A stretch of 47,244 bases of DNA, from assembly GCA_020072585.1 (NCBI GenBank), contig JAIQGL010000041.1, positions 1-47,244 of the forward strand. Direction: 5' to 3'. The position numbers and the translations under genes are program-made. Shown here piece by piece: positions 9,082 through 16,513 of this stretch; within the stretch, counting starts at the first letter, position 1; every line of letters starts with the position of its first letter. The stretch is from Terriglobia bacterium. GTDB lineage: Bacteria > Acidobacteriota > Terriglobia > Terriglobales > Acidobacteriaceae. The notes beneath the pieces are model-generated. The model saw only the letters and a list, made by a program, of their open reading frames with translations, was not told where the DNA came from and made no database searches.

Positions 9082-10318
9082 ACAACTGATCATCGCGGTT
9101 GGAGTCATTCTGCTCGTGGCCCGTGTTTTCGGCTGGCTGTTTCGCCATATTGGCCAGCCTCCAGTCATGGGCGAGATCACGGCAGGTATCATTCTAGGAC
9201 CATCCTTCCTGGGCCGGTTCTTTCCGTCTGCTTTTGTATGGATCTTTCCGCCTTCGTCTCTGCCCACCTTGAACTCTCTCAGCCAGCTTGGCCTGTTGCT
9301 CTTCCTTTTCACGGTTGGCCTTCAGGTTGATCTCAGGCACATCTTCAAACAGCGCGCCGCGGTCATCCTGGTCAGTAACGTCAGCATCCTTTTGCCGCTG
9401 GGTCTGGGGTTGGGACTCGCGAAGTTCCTCTATCCGGAGTATGGCGGGCCGAACATGGCCTTTTCCGCTTTCAGTCTGTTCATGGGGACCGCCATGAGCA
9501 TTACTGCGTTCCCCGTGCTCGCGCGAATCCTTAAGGAATGCAATCTGCTCGAAACAGAACTCGGCGCGCTGGCGATCTCCTGCGCGGCCATTGACGACGT
9601 GAGCGCATGGCTTTTGCTCGCGGTGCTTACGGCCGTGGCTCGCTCCTCCCACGATTGGGGCCATGTGGCCGAAATATTGTTTGGACTGGCCATATTTGTT
9701 GCGGTCATGCTGGTCCCGGTGCGCCGTGCGGCAGGCTATTTCGCCGGTTTCTATCAAAAATACGGCCTGGGCATGGGCTTGTTTTCCGCCCTTATTCTCA
9801 TGATGCTGGCTTCTGCCTGGACCACGGAAAAACTGGGGCTGCATGCGCTGTTTGGGGCGTTCATGGCAGGATTGGCTGTGCCGAAAAATCCAAAGCTGAT
9901 TTCAGAAGCGGTGGAAAAGATTGAGTCACTGGCCCTGGCGCTCCTGCTGCCCTTGTTTTTTGCGCTCACCGGCCTGCGCACGCGAATCGACCTGCTGGCG
10001 GGAGAACGCGCCTGGATCTATACGGCGGCAATCATTGCGGTAGCCATCGTGGGAAAGTTTGCGGGTGCGACCCTGGCTTCACGCGCTACAGGAACACCGT
10101 GGAAGGATTCAGCGGCCTTGGGTGTACTGATGAACACGCGCGGACTGGTAGAGCTGGTGGTATTGAACGTGGGCCTGGAGTTGGGCATTTTGTCTCCCCA
10201 GCTCTTCACCATGATGGTGATCATGGCCCTGGTAACAACCTTTATGGCTGCGCCCGTACTGCGAAAAATGAAAATCACGGCACAGCCGCCCGTTCAAGAG
10301 GCGGCTTCAGGAACGTAA
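9071..10318 (+). CDS. cation:proton antiporter, CPA2 (Na+/H+ exchanger, KefB-like membrane domain)
   Basis: This is a 415-residue integral membrane protein with about 12-13 predicted spans. Family landmarks are RHIGQPPVMGEITAGIILGP near residue 25 and SQLGLLLFLFTVGLQVDL near 75. SISCAAIDDVSAWLLLA-like sequence around residue 175 contains the ion-binding Asp pair, followed by LPLFFALTGLRTRIDLL and NTRGLVELVVLNVGLELGIL. These exchangers move Na+ or K+ against H+ across the inner membrane. There is no C-terminal RCK/TrkA-N domain, so it is a membrane domain only. GTG at 9071 overlaps the preceding gene by 11 bases. The cation cannot be told from sequence. Confidence 0.88.
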   Translation: MTTEQLIIAVGVILLVARVFGWLFRHIGQPPVMGEITAGIILGPSFLGRFFPSAFVWIFPPSSLPTLNSLSQLGLLLFLFTVGLQVDLRHIFKQRAAVILVSNVSILLPLGLGLGLAKFLYPEYGGPNMAFSAFSLFMGTAMSITAFPVLARILKECNLLETELGALAISCAAIDDVSAWLLLAVLTAVARSSHDWGHVAEILFGLAIFVAVMLVPVRRAAGYFAGFYQKYGLGMGLFSALILMMLASAWTTEKLGLHALFGAFMAGLAVPKNPKLISEAVEKIESLALALLLPLFFALTGLRTRIDLLAGERAWIYTAAIIAVAIVGKFAGATLASRATGTPWKDSAALGVLMNTRGLVELVVLNVGLELGILSPQLFTMMVIMALVTTFMAAPVLRKMKITAQPPVQEAASGT

Positions 10319-10348
10319 TTGTCTGTCGGATTTCTGCAACCGATTTTT

Positions 10349-10450
10349 CAGATCAGCGTCATCACTGTTATCAGTGATGAGATGGTGGTTTTGCCAAAAT
10401 TGAAAAAATCGGCGTTTTTGGCAATCTCTCCGGTTCCGTGTTCATCAGTA
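10349..10450. repeat. dispersed repeat family C copy with inverted repeat
   Basis: CAGATCAGCGTCATCACTG onward (10349-10384) is a third family C copy, and a short fourth piece (GTTCATCAGTAA) ends near 10450. Between them TTGCCAAAA (10391-10399) and TTTTGGCAA (10416-10424) form a 9-bp inverted repeat. It sits between convergent genes and could act as a weak bidirectional terminator. Confidence 0.6.
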
Positions 10451-10467
10451 ATAAGGGGTTCTGTCGC

Positions 10468-11319
10468 TCACTGCTTCCTGATCGTCAAACCCTCCGCCGT
10501 AAAGTCGATTCGTTCGGGCTCGATATGGGTAATGGCTTTCAGATTGAGACCAGCCAGTTCCCGCATGGTTTTTGCCGTCTCCAGGTCGCCTCTCTTCTTT
10601 GCGTCCTGGTAGGTCAGATAGACCAGGCCGGTGTAAGAAACCAGCATCTCGTGCATCTCTTGCTTTTGCCGGTCGGTCATTTTGGCGAAGGCTTCGTTTT
10701 GTCCCATCGCAGCCACAATGGTGTCCCGCAGATCCAGAAACTGCTCGTCCTTCGGGTCCGGCTTGCCGCGATAGACGGTGGCATTCTGGGCCAGGAAATA
10801 GCTCAAGGCAAAGGCCAGATCGTTTGGCTTGCCCAGCTTCACCGCCTGCTTGTCAAATTCCTGAAACAGCACGGTCAGGATGGCGGAAACCTGTTCTTTT
10901 TGTGCCTGCGTTTTTCCCAGTTCGTCCACCAGCTTGGGAGCCAGCAAGCGCGTGCCATTTGGATGGAACTGTAGCGACACTTCCGCCGCCTTGGCGCGTT
11001 TCTGCGCCGCCTGAGATTCGCGCGCTGACGGCGCGGACGTGGAAGAGGAAGTGGTGGCGGCGCCAGCAGAAGAACCCAGGATTTTTTTCTGTTGCGTTTG
11101 GTACACAATCCAGTTGCTCCACACGCTGTTGGAGATTGAGGCGCTGACGGGGTTGTTGTAAGGAACTCCAAAAGAGCCCATGTACTGCGCTCGCGCTGCA
11201 ACGGAAGATAGAGCGAACAGCAATAGCAGGACACCGGCATGGCGAGCGTGAACCTTGCGTGCCCGAAGATCGTTGGCTTGAGTTGAAACAGGTATTGGCC
11301 GTGAGAAATCAGTATGCAT
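10468..11319 (-). CDS. exported hypothetical protein (DUF6683-like)
   Basis: This 283-residue secreted protein has a long basic n-region, then a signal h-region (AGVLLLLFALSSVAARAQ, cleavage after Ala-Arg-Ala). A Ser/Thr/Ala-rich linker follows, and then a helical domain: SLQFHPNGTRLLAPKLVDEL, KPNDLAFALSYFLAQNATVY, MTDRQKQEMHEMLVSYTG. This pattern resembles DUF6683-type secreted proteins of Acidobacteriota and Proteobacteria; the name is from memory and unverified. The ATG at 11319 is chosen over an upstream Met at 11346 because AGGGGAG lies directly before it. That ribosome site is inside a strong hairpin (11320-11352). Confidence 0.7.
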   Translation of the reverse strand: MHTDFSRPIPVSTQANDLRARKVHARHAGVLLLLFALSSVAARAQYMGSFGVPYNNPVSASISNSVWSNWIVYQTQQKKILGSSAGAATTSSSTSAPSARESQAAQKRAKAAEVSLQFHPNGTRLLAPKLVDELGKTQAQKEQVSAILTVLFQEFDKQAVKLGKPNDLAFALSYFLAQNATVYRGKPDPKDEQFLDLRDTIVAAMGQNEAFAKMTDRQKQEMHEMLVSYTGLVYLTYQDAKKRGDLETAKTMRELAGLNLKAITHIEPERIDFTAEGLTIRKQ

Positions 11320-11352
11320 GCATCTCCCCTGGGGGTTGGCCCCCAAAGATGC
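11320..11352 (-). promoter_or_regulatory. 5' leader hairpin covering the ribosome-binding site
   Basis: Outer arms GCATCT (11320-11325) and AGATGC (11347-11352) enclose an inner perfect stem TGGGGG (11330-11335) / CCCCCA (11340-11345) with a TTGG loop. On the minus strand the AGGGGAG Shine-Dalgarno at 11324-11330 is partly inside these stems, directly before the ATG at 11319. It could restrict ribosome access; control in vivo is inferred. Confidence 0.45.
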
Positions 11353-11505
11353 GGCCGGGTTATTCCCTTCCGACGAGCGTCTTCACACCGGCGCGTCCTA
11401 TACAGACCCGCATTATCGCGCCAAGTCGCGGTGGCGATAAAGTTTTATTTTTCCTACATGGGCCGCCGAAAACACAGCGTCTTAATTCTTCCCGGAGGCG
11501 ACTCC

Positions 11506-12747
11506 TTATCTCCGCCCTCGCGGCATCGGCGGCCAGTCCTTGGGATTGCCCTGGAAAAGTGCCTTGGCCACTTCGTGTCGTCCAGGACCGCTGCCATCTG
11601 CTATGGCAAAGCGCGCGGGTCGCTCCGCCGGGCCTGACCACATGGAAACGCCTGCATATGCGCCGTCCTTCCGCAGAATGTAATAGTGCATGCTGATGTA
11701 AATCAGCTTGGACATGTCATTGTTATAGTTGCGCACGATCCGCTTGAGCGTGTCCATGCCGGCTTCCTCGGGTGACATGCCACGGCGCATGTTCTCGACA
11801 ATCGTATGCGCGCCGGCAACCTTGATGTTCTCTTCGCCGCTCCCCGTCGCTCCGGCCGCGCCCACATCCTGATCGCAATAGCAGCCCGCGCCGATAATCG
11901 GCGAATCGCCGCACCGCCCTGCCAGCTTCCATGCAAGCCCGCTGGTAGTGGTCACGCTGGACATCTCGCCTTTTTCATTCAATGCGGAGCAGTTGATCGT
12001 GCCTGTTGGAGGATCAAGCACTTTCTGGATGGCATCCATGCGGCGCGCTTCGGGAATGCCGATCTCCGCCGCCAGGGCATACAGCCGCTGGATCGGCTTG
12101 GGCTGATCTTCTAATGCGCTCGTCTCCAGGCCAGCCGGAAACTTGAAGCTGGGATCGGCCAGCCCCGGCCCCCACCAGTCGCGGTCAGAGTGGTACTCCT
12201 TCCACAGCTGCCAGATCTTGCGCGAGTGCTCCGTCAGCAGGTTTTCCTTGGGGAAGCCCATCAGCTCGGCGAAACGCGTGGCTCCCTGGCCGACCAGCAT
12301 CACGTGGCCGGTATGCTCCATGACAGTACGCGCCAAAGCAGCAACATTCTTAATGTCGCGCACGCCACCCACCGAACCGGCGCGGCGTGACGGGCCGTGC
12401 ATGCAGCACGCGTCGAGCTCTACCACGCAATCCTCATTCGGCAGGCCGCCCAGTCCTACGCTGTCATCTTCAGGATCATTTTCCGGACCGGACACGGTTG
12501 TAATGGCGGCTTCCAGCGTGTCCGCGCCAGCCGCCAGCTTCTTGTAGCCTGCGTCAATATGGCTTCCGCGCGGCGTGATTCCGTTCGCCGCTGAAATCAT
12601 GATGTTCTTTGCCGGAGTGGTGCGCGGCACCTTCAGGTTCTGTTGCGCGTCTTTATTCTGTGACGCGTCCGTGCTCTTGGTTGCCTGCCCGGCGGCCAGC
12701 GTAGCGGAGGTTACTGCCAGTCCGGAAAGAAAATCTCTGCGTTTCAT
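11506..12747 (-). CDS. N4-(beta-N-acetylglucosaminyl)-L-asparaginase-like Ntn hydrolase, Tat-exported
   Basis: This is a 413-residue member of the aspartylglucosaminidase/isoaspartyl peptidase (T2) family, which cleaves the GlcNAc-Asn bond of glycoasparagines after self-cleavage. The N-terminus MKRRDFLSGLAVTSATLAAG is a twin-arginine signal. The proenzyme breaks at Gly249-Thr250 (PPTGTINCSAL). The new N-terminal Thr250 would be the nucleophile, with VTTTSGLAWKLAGRCGDSPI and GAAGATGSGEE completing the active site as in AGA. The residue before the nucleophile is Gly rather than the usual Asp, which could slow or alter autoprocessing. The gene is monocistronic and faces a repeat-containing gap upstream. 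Confidence 0.88.
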   Translation of the reverse strand: MKRRDFLSGLAVTSATLAAGQATKSTDASQNKDAQQNLKVPRTTPAKNIMISAANGITPRGSHIDAGYKKLAAGADTLEAAITTVSGPENDPEDDSVGLGGLPNEDCVVELDACCMHGPSRRAGSVGGVRDIKNVAALARTVMEHTGHVMLVGQGATRFAELMGFPKENLLTEHSRKIWQLWKEYHSDRDWWGPGLADPSFKFPAGLETSALEDQPKPIQRLYALAAEIGIPEARRMDAIQKVLDPPTGTINCSALNEKGEMSSVTTTSGLAWKLAGRCGDSPIIGAGCYCDQDVGAAGATGSGEENIKVAGAHTIVENMRRGMSPEEAGMDTLKRIVRNYNNDMSKLIYISMHYYILRKDGAYAGVSMWSGPAERPARFAIADGSGPGRHEVAKALFQGNPKDWPPMPRGRR

Positions 12748-12850
12748 GGGGCCTCACTTTCGTGATGGGGGAAACGCAGAAGGATATCAGAAGCAGCGGC
12801 GAGCTACTAGCTTCTTGCCACACTCTGAAATATCTGGAATTCGAGGATTC

Positions 12851-12927
12851 GCCGCGAATGCACGCGAATCAACACGAATTAGGAGTTCGAAATGCTTGAT
12901 TCGCGCTCTTTCGCGTCAATTCGCGGC
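12851..12927. repeat. dispersed repeat family A, inverted pair
   Basis: The unit at 12851-12879 is identical over 29 bases to 8318-8346. A diverged copy in opposite orientation follows at 12898-12927 (ends TCAATTCGCGGC), so the two can pair as a hairpin. It lies between the baeRF-like gene (ends 12963) and the asparaginase-like gene (starts 12747). Confidence 0.8.
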
Positions 12928-12962
12928 CTAAGTCTTTTGCTGCTGGCGCCATTCGGAGTGCT

Positions 12963-14135
12963 TCACACCGCCATTTTCTCCGCCGTGTTCTGGTCGGCGC
13001 GGAAGCGCAGCAGAGCGGCCACGCGTCCGGCTTTTTCCAGGTCGGCATCGCCATCCATGAAATAGATCTCCGCTCCGTTGCGCAGGGCCAGGTCCACCAG
13101 CGTGTCGGAAACATCGCTGAGGTCGCGCGTTTCATGACCGCAGACGGCGCAGGTCTTCACCATGCGCGTGTCCATGTGCCGGCAGTTCGGGCATTCCACG
13201 GCTTCCGCCTTGAAGTCGCGCATGAGCAGAAGGGTCTGCACTTCCTGGCGTTCCAGCGCGTTGAGCACGTGGCGCAGTCCGACCGCGCCGCGGCCGTTGC
13301 GCTGCGCCTCGCCAATCGTCTCGCGCACCAGATTGCGCTGTTCTGACTGTAGCGTTTCGCTCAAAATGCGGTTCGCCTGCTCGCGTACCTCTTCTGCGGT
13401 AGCCACCATGGGATCAACCAGGATCCTGCCGCGCAACCGCTGTTTCAGGCTGCTGCCCTGCAGCTGTGGCTCGATTTCCGGCCAGGCCTCGTCATGGCAG
13501 CCGATCAAGAGCGCGTCGAACTTTTCGAGGTTATAGAGCATGAGCAGCGATTCGGCGAACATCTTGTAGGTCTGCATCACCCTGTTCTCAACATGGCGCT
13601 CGCGATGTCCGGCTTCATAGCCCTGGAATCCGTCACTGCGGGGCACGTGGGGCGATGGACCAAATTCCAGGTCGGGTTTCTGCGTGATTCCGCCCTCCTG
13701 TAATTCAAAGATGCGCGCCCTCTTGCGGTTCACCAGGGCGATGCAGGTGCGCGGCAGTCCGGCATAAGCGTGCACCAGCGGGCGCAGGTGAAAGCGTGAG
13801 TTCACCTTGATCTGCGAATGCCCCAGGCGCGGGGGAACATCCAGTTCGCGCCAGATGCCCTGCTCGCGGCAGGCAAAGATCGCCTTGCCCCGCGAGTGAT
13901 TGCCATGCAGCGTCTCCGCAATCTGAAGAATTTTATCCAGGTCCTCCCGTAGAGCGGCGTGATTGCCGTTGCGCTCGGCTTTGCGCATTACATCGCGCAC
14001 CAGGTCCTTGATCAATATGGCCTCTTCACGGTGTGACTTGTTCTGCGGTGTCTGTGGCTGAAAATAAAAACTGATGGCGCATCCCGCCGGTGATCCAAAT
14101 TGCGCCAGCTGGCGAATTTCTTCACGCGTAATCAT
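12963..14135 (-). CDS. eRF1-like protein of the bacterial baeRF type
   Basis: This is a 390-residue protein with the layout of archaeal/eukaryotic release-factor domains found in bacteria (baeRF families). It has an N-terminal helical/beta part, a middle eRF1_2-like region (about 125-250: TCIALVNRKRARIFEL, FDALLIGCHDEAWPEIEP), and a C-terminal L7Ae/eRF1_3-like region (about 280-380: LRHVLNALERQEVQTLLL, GAEIYFMDGDADLEKAG). A zinc-ribbon insertion CPNCRHMD...CAVCGHET lies near 315-335. No GGQ motif is visible, so ordinary peptide release is unlikely. Published comparative genomics proposes roles on stalled or hibernating ribosomes. The ATG at 14135 is chosen because AGGAG lies 10 bases upstream. 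It starts 36 bases after the HPF-sigma gene, in one operon. Confidence 0.82.
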   Translation of the reverse strand: MITREEIRQLAQFGSPAGCAISFYFQPQTPQNKSHREEAILIKDLVRDVMRKAERNGNHAALREDLDKILQIAETLHGNHSRGKAIFACREQGIWRELDVPPRLGHSQIKVNSRFHLRPLVHAYAGLPRTCIALVNRKRARIFELQEGGITQKPDLEFGPSPHVPRSDGFQGYEAGHRERHVENRVMQTYKMFAESLLMLYNLEKFDALLIGCHDEAWPEIEPQLQGSSLKQRLRGRILVDPMVATAEEVREQANRILSETLQSEQRNLVRETIGEAQRNGRGAVGLRHVLNALERQEVQTLLLMRDFKAEAVECPNCRHMDTRMVKTCAVCGHETRDLSDVSDTLVDLALRNGAEIYFMDGDADLEKAGRVAALLRFRADQNTAEKMAV

Positions 14136-14171
14136 GGATGGAAATCTCCTCATAAATGCTTGGTTAAAAAA

Positions 14172-15296
14172 TCAGGCAACCCGGGAATGGTGGAGCAGGC
14201 TTTTCCTGAGCTGGTTCTGCGTGGGCAACTTCTGCTGTATGTGCATTCGCGCGTCATGAATGGACCGGCGCACCTCCTCCACCGGGCGGCCCGCGAGCCG
14301 GGAAATCTCATGGACCGTGAAACCTTCCAGCGTGTAGAGCACAAAAGCCTCGCGGTCCTGCGCATGGACTTCGCGCAGCACCATATCCAGCTGCGCCACC
14401 ATCTCGTCGCCGGCCATGATCTCCTCAGGAGTTCGCACACTCTCATCGCGAATAACGCTCTCCTCCGGCAGGCTGTCATCCGGCTGGTGATACTGGAGCA
14501 CGTTTTCGTCACTGCCCGTCACGTTTTGAATGCCTGCCGGCGCGTCCAGGGAAATGTTGGCGGTATCAGCGTTTGAATGAATGAGCCGCCGGACGGCCTG
14601 TACCGCCAAGCGGTGAAACCAGCTTTCCAGGGAAAGCAGTTGCATTCTGCTCTCCTCATGCGAAAGTGCGCTGACAATCACCTCATCGATCACCTCTTCG
14701 CGCGTGATCTGGTCTTCGCGGACCCGGTCCGCCTCTACCTGAAATCGCAGTTCCTGGTCGACAAACTCCTCCAGCTTGCGCAGATTGGCGCTCAGCCACA
14801 CTTCCACGTCGGCGACAATGGCGCCATCCGTCTTCTCCGCGGCCCCATGTGTATCCGCGGCAACAACATGCCGCGCCTCAGCATGCGTGGCTTCTTTGCT
14901 CCGGACGGGCGCGGGCGCGACCGGCATTGGCAGCTTCGTGATCCGCTCACGGCCGTCCCCGCGCTGGGATTTCTGCGTCCAGTAGCCGCGCAGAAGCTCT
15001 TTGTGCTTCGTCACCTGGGAGAGCAGGTCGCCAAACGCGGACTTTACCGCGGCAAGCGCGCTCTCGCCTGATCTCTGCGCCGCCATTTGTCCGGAAGGTA
15101 GACGCAGCTTCAAGGATGCGCTGGCTAGATGGGATGCGCTGGCCAGATGGCTGTTTTCCTGCCCCACGTTCGCGTGGAAATGCACCAGCTCAGGTTTGAA
15201 GACTTGCAGCCGGCGCTCAAGTTTTTGCAGTTGATATTGGAATTCGCGTTCAACATCGGGCGTCTTGCCCGCTTTGTAACTTACGTGAACGATCAT
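14172..15296 (-). CDS. HPF/RaiA-like ribosome-associated domain fused to a sigma-70 (ECF-type) factor
   Basis: This is a 374-residue two-part protein. Residues 1-105 follow the S30AE (HPF/RaiA) pattern: beta strand MIVHVSYKAG, helix VEREFQYQLQKLERRL, strand ELVHFHANVG, strand SLKLRLPSGQMAAQRSG, then helix LAAVKSAFGDLLSQVTKHKE. Members bind the 30S decoding region and inactivate ribosomes. After a Pro/Ala linker, residues about 165-246 resemble sigma region 2 (LRKLEEFVDQELRF, EEVIDEVIVSALSH, SWFHRLAVQAVRRLI). Residues 299-357 are a region 4 helix-turn-helix (DREAFVLYTLEGFTVHEISR, RPVEEVRRSIHDAR). The fusion suggests switching between ribosome silencing and promoter recognition. It precedes the baeRF-like gene in an operon. 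Domain calls are from motif reading. Confidence 0.82.
   Translation of the reverse strand: MIVHVSYKAGKTPDVEREFQYQLQKLERRLQVFKPELVHFHANVGQENSHLASASHLASASLKLRLPSGQMAAQRSGESALAAVKSAFGDLLSQVTKHKELLRGYWTQKSQRGDGRERITKLPMPVAPAPVRSKEATHAEARHVVAADTHGAAEKTDGAIVADVEVWLSANLRKLEEFVDQELRFQVEADRVREDQITREEVIDEVIVSALSHEESRMQLLSLESWFHRLAVQAVRRLIHSNADTANISLDAPAGIQNVTGSDENVLQYHQPDDSLPEESVIRDESVRTPEEIMAGDEMVAQLDMVLREVHAQDREAFVLYTLEGFTVHEISRLAGRPVEEVRRSIHDARMHIQQKLPTQNQLRKSLLHHSRVA
15114..15149 (-). repeat. 18-bp in-frame tandem duplication inside the HPF-sigma gene
   Basis: GGATGCGCTGGCTAGATG (15114-15131) is followed directly by GGATGCGCTGGCCAGATG (15132-15149), with one mismatch. It encodes HLASAS twice (residues 50-61), lengthening the loop between two S30AE strands without breaking the frame. 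Confidence 0.85.
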
Positions 15297-15421
15297 GTGT
15301 GCCTCGGCTGGGAGAAGATCCCTTACGAAGGTCCGCAGGCCCTCACTTAACTAGAGATTTTACACCTGCCAATGAGACGCAATCCAAACTTTGTATGGTT
15401 GCATACGAAATAGTGTTGAAA

Positions 15422-15437
15422 AAGAAATGTATTTCTT
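15422..15437. promoter_or_regulatory. 16-bp operator-like inverted repeat upstream of the HPF-sigma gene
   Basis: AAGAAAT-GT-ATTTCTT has perfect 7-bp arms and lies about 130 bases upstream of the HPF-sigma start, in a notably AT-rich stretch (15355-15470). A TAAAAT -10-like box (15357-15362, minus strand, preceded by TG) lies between it and the gene, without a good -35. It may bind a regulator of the operon. Confidence 0.35.
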
Positions 15438-15520
15438 GCATTGCTGGGAATTTTATGAACGGAGCTGCTCGAGCAAACCACGCCAAATGGTCACATCCGC
15501 GATGTGATGTGCAAACAAAA

Positions 15521-16267
15521 TTAGAGGCGATTAATCATGGACGCCACATAGCCCGCTCCAAAACCGTTATCGATATTCACCACGCTGACGTTCGATGCAC
15601 AGGAATTCAGCATGCCCAGCAGAGCCGCCAAGCCCTGAAATGACGCTCCATAGCCGACGCTGGTGGGCACGGCAATGACCGGCACGCGCGCCAATCCGCC
15701 AACAACACTGGGCAGAGCGCCCTCCATTCCCGCACAAACAATAATGACTCTGGCTTTATCGAACACTTCCCTGCCGGCCAGCAGGCGGTGTATCCCGGCC
15801 ACGCCAACGTCATACAAATGTGCGACCTCATTGCCCATGATTTCCGCGGTGACCAGCGCTTCTTCCGCAACAGGAATATCGCTTGTTCCGGCGGAAATAA
15901 TGACCACAGTGCCTTTGCCGTACGTGGTCTTGTCCTGCGTAAAAGTGATGGCGTGCGCCAAATCGCGGTACTCTGCCTTGCGGACAACCTTCTTCACTGC
16001 GCGAAAATGCTCCGCCGTGGCTTTGGTCGCGAGCACGTTGCCGCCCTGCGCCGCCATGCTCTTGAAAATCTTCGCCACCTGGGCAGGAGTTTTGCCTTGC
16101 GCAAAAATCACCTCCGGCATGCCTGAACGCACACGGCGATGGTGGTCAATCTTGGCAAAGCCCAGGTCTTCAAACGGCATGTGCCGCAGGCGGGCAACAG
16201 CATCGTCAGGCGAGACTGTACCCTCGCGAACGTCTTGCAATAATTTGCGGAGTGAGGAAGCGTCCAT
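15521..16267 (-). CDS. larB: nickel-pincer cofactor biosynthesis protein LarB
   Basis: This is a 248-residue LarB. The enzyme carboxylates the pyridinium ring of nicotinic acid adenine dinucleotide to make the biscarboxylic mononucleotide precursor of the nickel-pincer cofactor used by lactate racemase and relatives. The AIR-carboxylase-like C-terminal half is clear: VVIISAGTSDIPVAEEALV, LYDVGVAGIHRLLAG, ARVIIVCAGMEGALPSVVGG and PTSVGYGASFQGLAALLGML. The N-terminal ~95 residues contain the family's FAKIDHHRRVRSGMPEVIFA. No larC or larE is in the window, so the rest of the pathway must be elsewhere. The gene begins at ATG 16267, and its upstream gap is filled by a 205-base inverted repeat element. 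Confidence 0.93.
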   Translation of the reverse strand: MDASSLRKLLQDVREGTVSPDDAVARLRHMPFEDLGFAKIDHHRRVRSGMPEVIFAQGKTPAQVAKIFKSMAAQGGNVLATKATAEHFRAVKKVVRKAEYRDLAHAITFTQDKTTYGKGTVVIISAGTSDIPVAEEALVTAEIMGNEVAHLYDVGVAGIHRLLAGREVFDKARVIIVCAGMEGALPSVVGGLARVPVIAVPTSVGYGASFQGLAALLGMLNSCASNVSVVNIDNGFGAGYVASMINRL

Positions 16268-16297
16268 TGAGAGTTCAGGGTAACACTAAAGGCCGAT

Positions 16298-16502
16298 CCA
16301 CCACGGAGGCACGGTTTTTCTGAAATCCCGAGAGAAGCGAGGGAGCCCTATCGTGTTTCAAGGTGTCTTGGTCCTCTGGATGCGCTTTTCAGTCATAAAC
16401 TGTTGACCCTAGCGAAAAGATTTTTTGGGAATAGGGATCCCTCGCTGCGCTTCGGGATTACAGAAAAAGGCTCTTCTCCATGCCTCTGTGTCTCGTGGTT
16501 GG
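16298..16502. repeat. family B inverted-repeat element (MITE/REP-like)
   Basis: The left arm 16298-16351 begins CCACCACGGAGGCACGG and contains TTTTTCTG, AATCCCGA and GCGAGGGAGCCCTAT. The right arm 16431-16502, read in reverse, gives CCAACCACGAGACACAGAGG, then GGAGAAGAGCC, TTTTTCTGTAATCCCGA and GCGAGGGATCCCTAT. The arms are thus imperfect inverted copies around an 80-base centre. The element fills the larB-chaN gap, and part of it recurs at 18905-18938. Confidence 0.8.
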
Positions 16503-16513
16503 GGCTTCTTCAG

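Noticed and set aside
12963-14135. True class I release factor
   Set aside because: No GGQ motif is visible and the domain order fits eRF1-like baeRF proteins, so peptide release was not claimed.
15366-15385. Possible sigma-54 promoter (TTGGCAGG on the minus strand) before the HPF-sigma gene
   Set aside because: TGGCAG is not followed by a TTGC element at the required spacing.
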